Source: Thermaerobacter marianensis (lineage in GTDB: Bacteria; Bacillota; Sulfobacillia; DVGY01). From it: a stretch of DNA of 61,472 bases. The DNA is taken from the NCBI GenBank assembly GCA_020724425.1, contig DYGY01000010.1:1-61472 (forward strand), given 5' to 3'. Both the position numbers and the translations under genes were made by a program. The notes below the pieces were generated by a model. It was not told the DNA's origin. It was given only the letters and a program-made list of their open reading frames with translations, and made no database searches. Positions 59,215 through 61,472 of the stretch are shown one piece after another (within the stretch, counting starts at the first letter, position 1; each line of letters begins with the position of its first letter).

Positions 59215-59421
59215 TTGGATCGGCGAATGTTGCAGATTAACCTACCTTAAAGCTTGCTCCTCCGGCCAAGATTAGGGCCAATAAAGATCCCATAATAACA
59301 AGAATTCTAGCCATGGTTTGTTACCTCCCATCAATCGTCCCTTCTCGTTTCGCTTAACAAGAAGAGATGTCTCCGCTGTGAAAGGTTTTTAATTTAGAGG
59401 ATTAAAACATCGCCGATCCAA
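59215..59421. repeat. long-range inverted repeat around the small peptide gene
   Basis: TTGGATCGGCGAATGTT at 59215-59231 matches, in reverse complement and with one base less, 59406-59421. The two arms lie 174 bases apart and enclose the 25-residue peptide gene and its leader. They could be regulator sites or form a long RNA stem. No transposase or terminal duplication was seen. Confidence 0.5.
59237..59314 (-). CDS. 25-residue hydrophobic peptide (unannotated small gene)
   Basis: A short frame encoding MARILVIMGSLLALILAGG then ASFKVG. The ATG at 59314 has GGGAGG 9 bases upstream, as good as any gene here. The peptide is a single membrane helix with a positive N-terminus and a short basic tail. 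It lies between the conserved 209-residue gene and the HD-GYP gene, with 41 bases to the latter. Too short for usual gene calling. Regulator of the HD-GYP protein, small membrane subunit or toxin are all possible; not recognised. Confidence 0.6.
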   Translation of the reverse strand: MARILVIMGSLLALILAGGASFKVG

Positions 59422-59423
59422 AC

Positions 59424-60053
59424 TTAACCAATACGTAACCGCCTGTTTAGAGCATCTAGAGTAGCTCTAGCGGCGGACTCCTTCAGGTCACCTTTAGAAA
59501 AGCTTGAACCTGAGAGGAGTTCTTCTCCAGAACTGCTTAAGATTCCTACGCTAACAATCACTAGTTCTTTGCCACTAAGTTCAATAATCTTTATGTCATC
59601 CACATGGAAAAAGCTTGTTGAAGCAAAATAGTCTGATACGGCTTCCACTGTTGCTTCAGCTATTAGCCTGTAGAGATTGTTCTTTGTTGAGATGCCCTCT
59701 GTTGTTGCGAGCAATTCTTCACCCTGATGACCAAGCTTAACCTGCACTATGGCGTTCAGATCTTGATTTTGAATAGTTATTGATAGCAGGCCAAATCGGC
59801 CTGGACCTGTTAAATCTCTAGGATCATCTAATCTAACTACCTTAACTCTTTCTACATCTATTTGGAGGTGGTACTGGGCATAAAGCACAGATAATACATC
59901 TTTAGCTACCTGTTTGGAATCCCTGCTGTTACTAACCAAAAGACGAATTGTTTCTATGGCACCATCAGTATTTAAGATAACCTTAACCGCAAGTACATCA
60001 ACTAGTCGCCTTAATGCCTGTTCATACTGTCCTTCCAATACCGCTTTTGCCAT
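59424..60053 (-). CDS. conserved hypothetical protein with two related repeats
   Basis: A 209-residue soluble protein. Residues 80-150 (VKVVRLDDPRDLTGPGRFGLLSITIQNQDLNAIVQVKLGHQGEELLATTEGISTKNNLYRLIAEATVEAVSDYF) and 155-209 (FFHVDDIKIIELSGKELVIVSVGILSSSGEELLSGSSFSKGDLKESAARATLDALNRRL) share the beta-beta-beta-helix pattern with an xAxATxxAL helix, reminiscent of dsRBD-like or LeuA-type folds. ATG 60053 with AGGTGG 8 bases upstream; a 60083 start is less likely. No known function; pairs in clostridial genomes with the neighbouring gene. Confidence 0.7.
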   Translation of the reverse strand: MAKAVLEGQYEQALRRLVDVLAVKVILNTDGAIETIRLLVSNSRDSKQVAKDVLSVLYAQYHLQIDVERVKVVRLDDPRDLTGPGRFGLLSITIQNQDLNAIVQVKLGHQGEELLATTEGISTKNNLYRLIAEATVEAVSDYFASTSFFHVDDIKIIELSGKELVIVSVGILSSSGEELLSGSSFSKGDLKESAARATLDALNRRLRIG

Positions 60054-60134
60054 AAGAAAAACCACCTCTGTATTTAATAGCACTAATTGGTTAAAGTTCT
60101 ACTCCATTAACACAAATCCTGCATGGTTTTATAT

Positions 60135-61268
60135 TCACATCTGACCTGGAAGTACTGGGATGGTGGGAGTTTGTTCAAGCAAAGGTTCAGTGAGAAGCCT
60201 AAGACCTCCGGAAACCAGCGAATGTCCACCGAGGATAACCGGTATTCCAGCAACTAAAGTTGCTTCTGTAAATTGTTTGACTTTTTTATTCTGTATCTTG
60301 TCTATTAGACCCAAATCTGAATAGTATCTATCTGCAGCACTAATACCCTGCCAATGGGCAAAGAGAACCCGAGTATCAATAAAGGCAGCAGAGCTTGTCT
60401 CTGCAAGAAAGATAAAGAATTCTTCGATTGACATTCCTTTAAGTAATAAAGCTAGAAGAGAACGCACTTCCCCGCTATCTTCTCTTCCTAGTGCTTTCAT
60501 TCCCCTTTCCTCAGAGATAAGGCGAAGACGAACCTTAAAATTAGCATTAAGATAGGCAATTAAAGGAGCACCTATCCTACCAGCAAGAAAGATTTCTGCA
60601 CCTTTCTCTTGAAAGGTCTTTTGTGCTTTTAATAGTCTCTCGGTGTTCTGTCCCCAATCATCTAAGGCCTTGCGAGTTCTAAAACCTAGATTTTTTTGGA
60701 GACTTAAGATTAGAATATCAGTAGGTGTATCAATATCAAAATTAACCTGAGCAACATTAGGCATCATTATGCGGGGAGCTCCTGCTTCTTTAAGGAGATA
60801 GCCTAGGAAATTGTCTCTAGAAGGTAGTTGAATTGAAGTTAAGAGACTACCAGGAGTATAGCCTACAATATCAGCTGAAACAGGATTATTCACCATCACA
60901 GCCACTTCTTGTGCAAGCAGAGTAGAGGCCACCCACTGCCAGTCAGATACAGAAAGCAATGGTCCAGCAACTCCTCCTGTATAGATAATGGCATCATCAG
61001 CATATTCCCTGGTAACCTCATATAGGCGAGAACCAAAACTAAAAGAAACAGTGGGGTTATCTTGACAGACCCTAGCACCAAGTTGCCTTGCTGGTTCAAT
61101 TAAATCCTCATGACTGGTTACCAAAAGTACTTCAGCTAACTCTGGTACCTGTTTCATGGTCTCAATCTTATCAAGAACCATTTGTTTATGTATAGCTACC
61201 ATCTCAGTCTCTATCTCAGTCTTAGGGTATCCACCAGAAAAAACAACAGCAACCACTCTTTTTCCCAT
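60135..61268 (-). CDS. GT-A/nucleotidyltransferase-like protein of unknown function
   Basis: A 377-residue protein. The N-terminal half looks like a MobA/CofC-type nucleotidyltransferase fold (VVAVVFSGG; VNFDIDTPTDILIL, a motif seen in CofC-like enzymes). The usual glycine-rich LAGGxGxRxG loop is degenerate (FSGGYPK), so activity is doubtful. The C-terminal 150 residues (FLAGRIGAPLIAYL, LISEERGMKALGREDSGEVRSLLALLL, DTRVLFAHW, VILGGHSLVSGGLRLL) are unfamiliar. ATG 61268 with GGAAGGTGG upstream. A structured leader lies ahead. Confidence 0.68.
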   Translation of the reverse strand: MGKRVVAVVFSGGYPKTEIETEMVAIHKQMVLDKIETMKQVPELAEVLLVTSHEDLIEPARQLGARVCQDNPTVSFSFGSRLYEVTREYADDAIIYTGGVAGPLLSVSDWQWVASTLLAQEVAVMVNNPVSADIVGYTPGSLLTSIQLPSRDNFLGYLLKEAGAPRIMMPNVAQVNFDIDTPTDILILSLQKNLGFRTRKALDDWGQNTERLLKAQKTFQEKGAEIFLAGRIGAPLIAYLNANFKVRLRLISEERGMKALGREDSGEVRSLLALLLKGMSIEEFFIFLAETSSAAFIDTRVLFAHWQGISAADRYYSDLGLIDKIQNKKVKQFTEATLVAGIPVILGGHSLVSGGLRLLTEPLLEQTPTIPVLPGQM

Positions 61269-61321
61269 AATTAATACCACCTTCCATATGCCCTTTATAT
61301 TACACGATTTGAATGCATACA

Positions 61322-61472
61322 AAAAGCCCCCATATGGGTGGTGCGTCTAGGGGATTTGCATCGCCTTGAAAAAATTCGGCTTAGTTGGCTATACCGGTTT
61401 CATGTGTGGCGGATAACTTTAAGCGCCACTACCGTTTTTACATTGCTCGGTGCTATCGGCCTAGCCACCTTA
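61322..61472 (-). promoter_or_regulatory. structured RNA leader candidate (possible riboswitch or attenuator)
   Basis: On the minus strand, ahead of the GT-A-like gene, arms 61462-61470 and 61383-61391 pair (one mismatch) as a closing helix, with an inner 6-bp stem 61424-61429/61406-61411 and a 12-base loop. Downstream is a palindromic CCCATATGGG with GGCTTTTTG, which could act as a weak terminator; its strength is low. It did not match any riboswitch class I could recall. The element may extend beyond the window. Confidence 0.45.

Noticed and set aside
59215-59421. Terminal inverted repeats of an insertion sequence
   Set aside because: Only about 200 bases lie between the arms, no target-site duplication was seen and the enclosed frame is not a transposase.
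61322-61472. tmRNA or tRNA 3' end, because of a CACCA-like string
   Set aside because: The arms needed for a T-stem and acceptor stem do not pair.

Overview
The window looks like a chromosomal segment of a low-to-mid GC Gram-positive bacterium, most likely an anaerobic member of the Clostridia (Bacillota). Markers are WhiA, GlmR (YvcK), CdaA/CdaR, a glmS ribozyme, Rex, CsaB, DUF5317, paired DUF5693 proteins, a split transketolase, and tandem tryptophanase and tyrosine phenol-lyase. Ribosome binding sites are strong (GGAGG or GGGGG type) and GTG and TTG starts are common. I cannot name the genus. Nearly every gene lies on the minus strand, so gene order below follows transcription, from high to low coordinates. 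The six plus-strand genes are mostly short, membrane-associated or accessory.

Region by region (high to low): (a) 57.3-61.5 kb: a structured leader, an unknown GT-A-fold protein, a conserved two-repeat protein, a 25-residue peptide gene missed by long-ORF calling, a membrane HD-GYP c-di-GMP phosphodiesterase and DUF5317. (b) 53.4-57.2 kb: secA and prfB, with the classical +1 frameshift in prfB. (c) 44.9-53.3 kb: envelope glycopolymer genes (DUF2993, TagA/WecG glycosyltransferase, split transketolase, two DUF5693 membrane proteins, CsaB pyruvyltransferase). (d) 42.6-44.9 kb: a divergent pair of radical SAM/SPASM enzymes. (e) 36.1-42.4 kb: ftsE-ftsX-M23 hydrolase activator, then ctp protease, a MinJ-like PDZ protein and a Na/Pi cotransporter. 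(f) 28.2-36.0 kb: uvrB-uvrA-M20 amidohydrolase-uvrC. (g) 26.0-28.1 kb: a yvl-like envelope-stress operon. (h) 22.8-26.0 kb: HAD, hydroxyacid dehydrogenase and PHP genes plus two small unknown genes. (i) 15.5-22.7 kb: rapZ-glmR-[tnaA-tpl]-whiA, then a polyprenyl synthase. (j) 9.3-15.5 kb: rex, a small membrane protein, cdaA-cdaR-glmM and ribozyme-controlled glmS. (k) 3.9-9.3 kb: an accessory stretch with lipoproteins, small membrane proteins, one frameshifted gene and an IS200/IS605-like non-autonomous relic. (l) 0-3.8 kb: acpS-nnr-alr-mazEF.

Much of the window serves cell-envelope construction and its control: UDP-GlcNAc supply (GlmS, GlmM, GlmR, RapZ), c-di-AMP synthesis (CdaA/CdaR), cell-wall hydrolase control (FtsEX with an M23 protein), surface polymer pyruvylation (CsaB), secretion (SecA) and D-alanine supply (Alr). 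No CRISPR array, rRNA, tRNA, prophage or intact transposase gene was seen. I saw no single clearly new multi-gene system. The best candidates for undescribed biology are the 25-residue peptide locus inside a long inverted repeat, the structured leader at the right edge, the helical module shared by three yvl-like proteins, and the tandem DUF5693/CsaB surface cluster. The first 50 bases hold only the sequence downstream of mazF, with a possible ribosome binding site for a gene running off the left edge.
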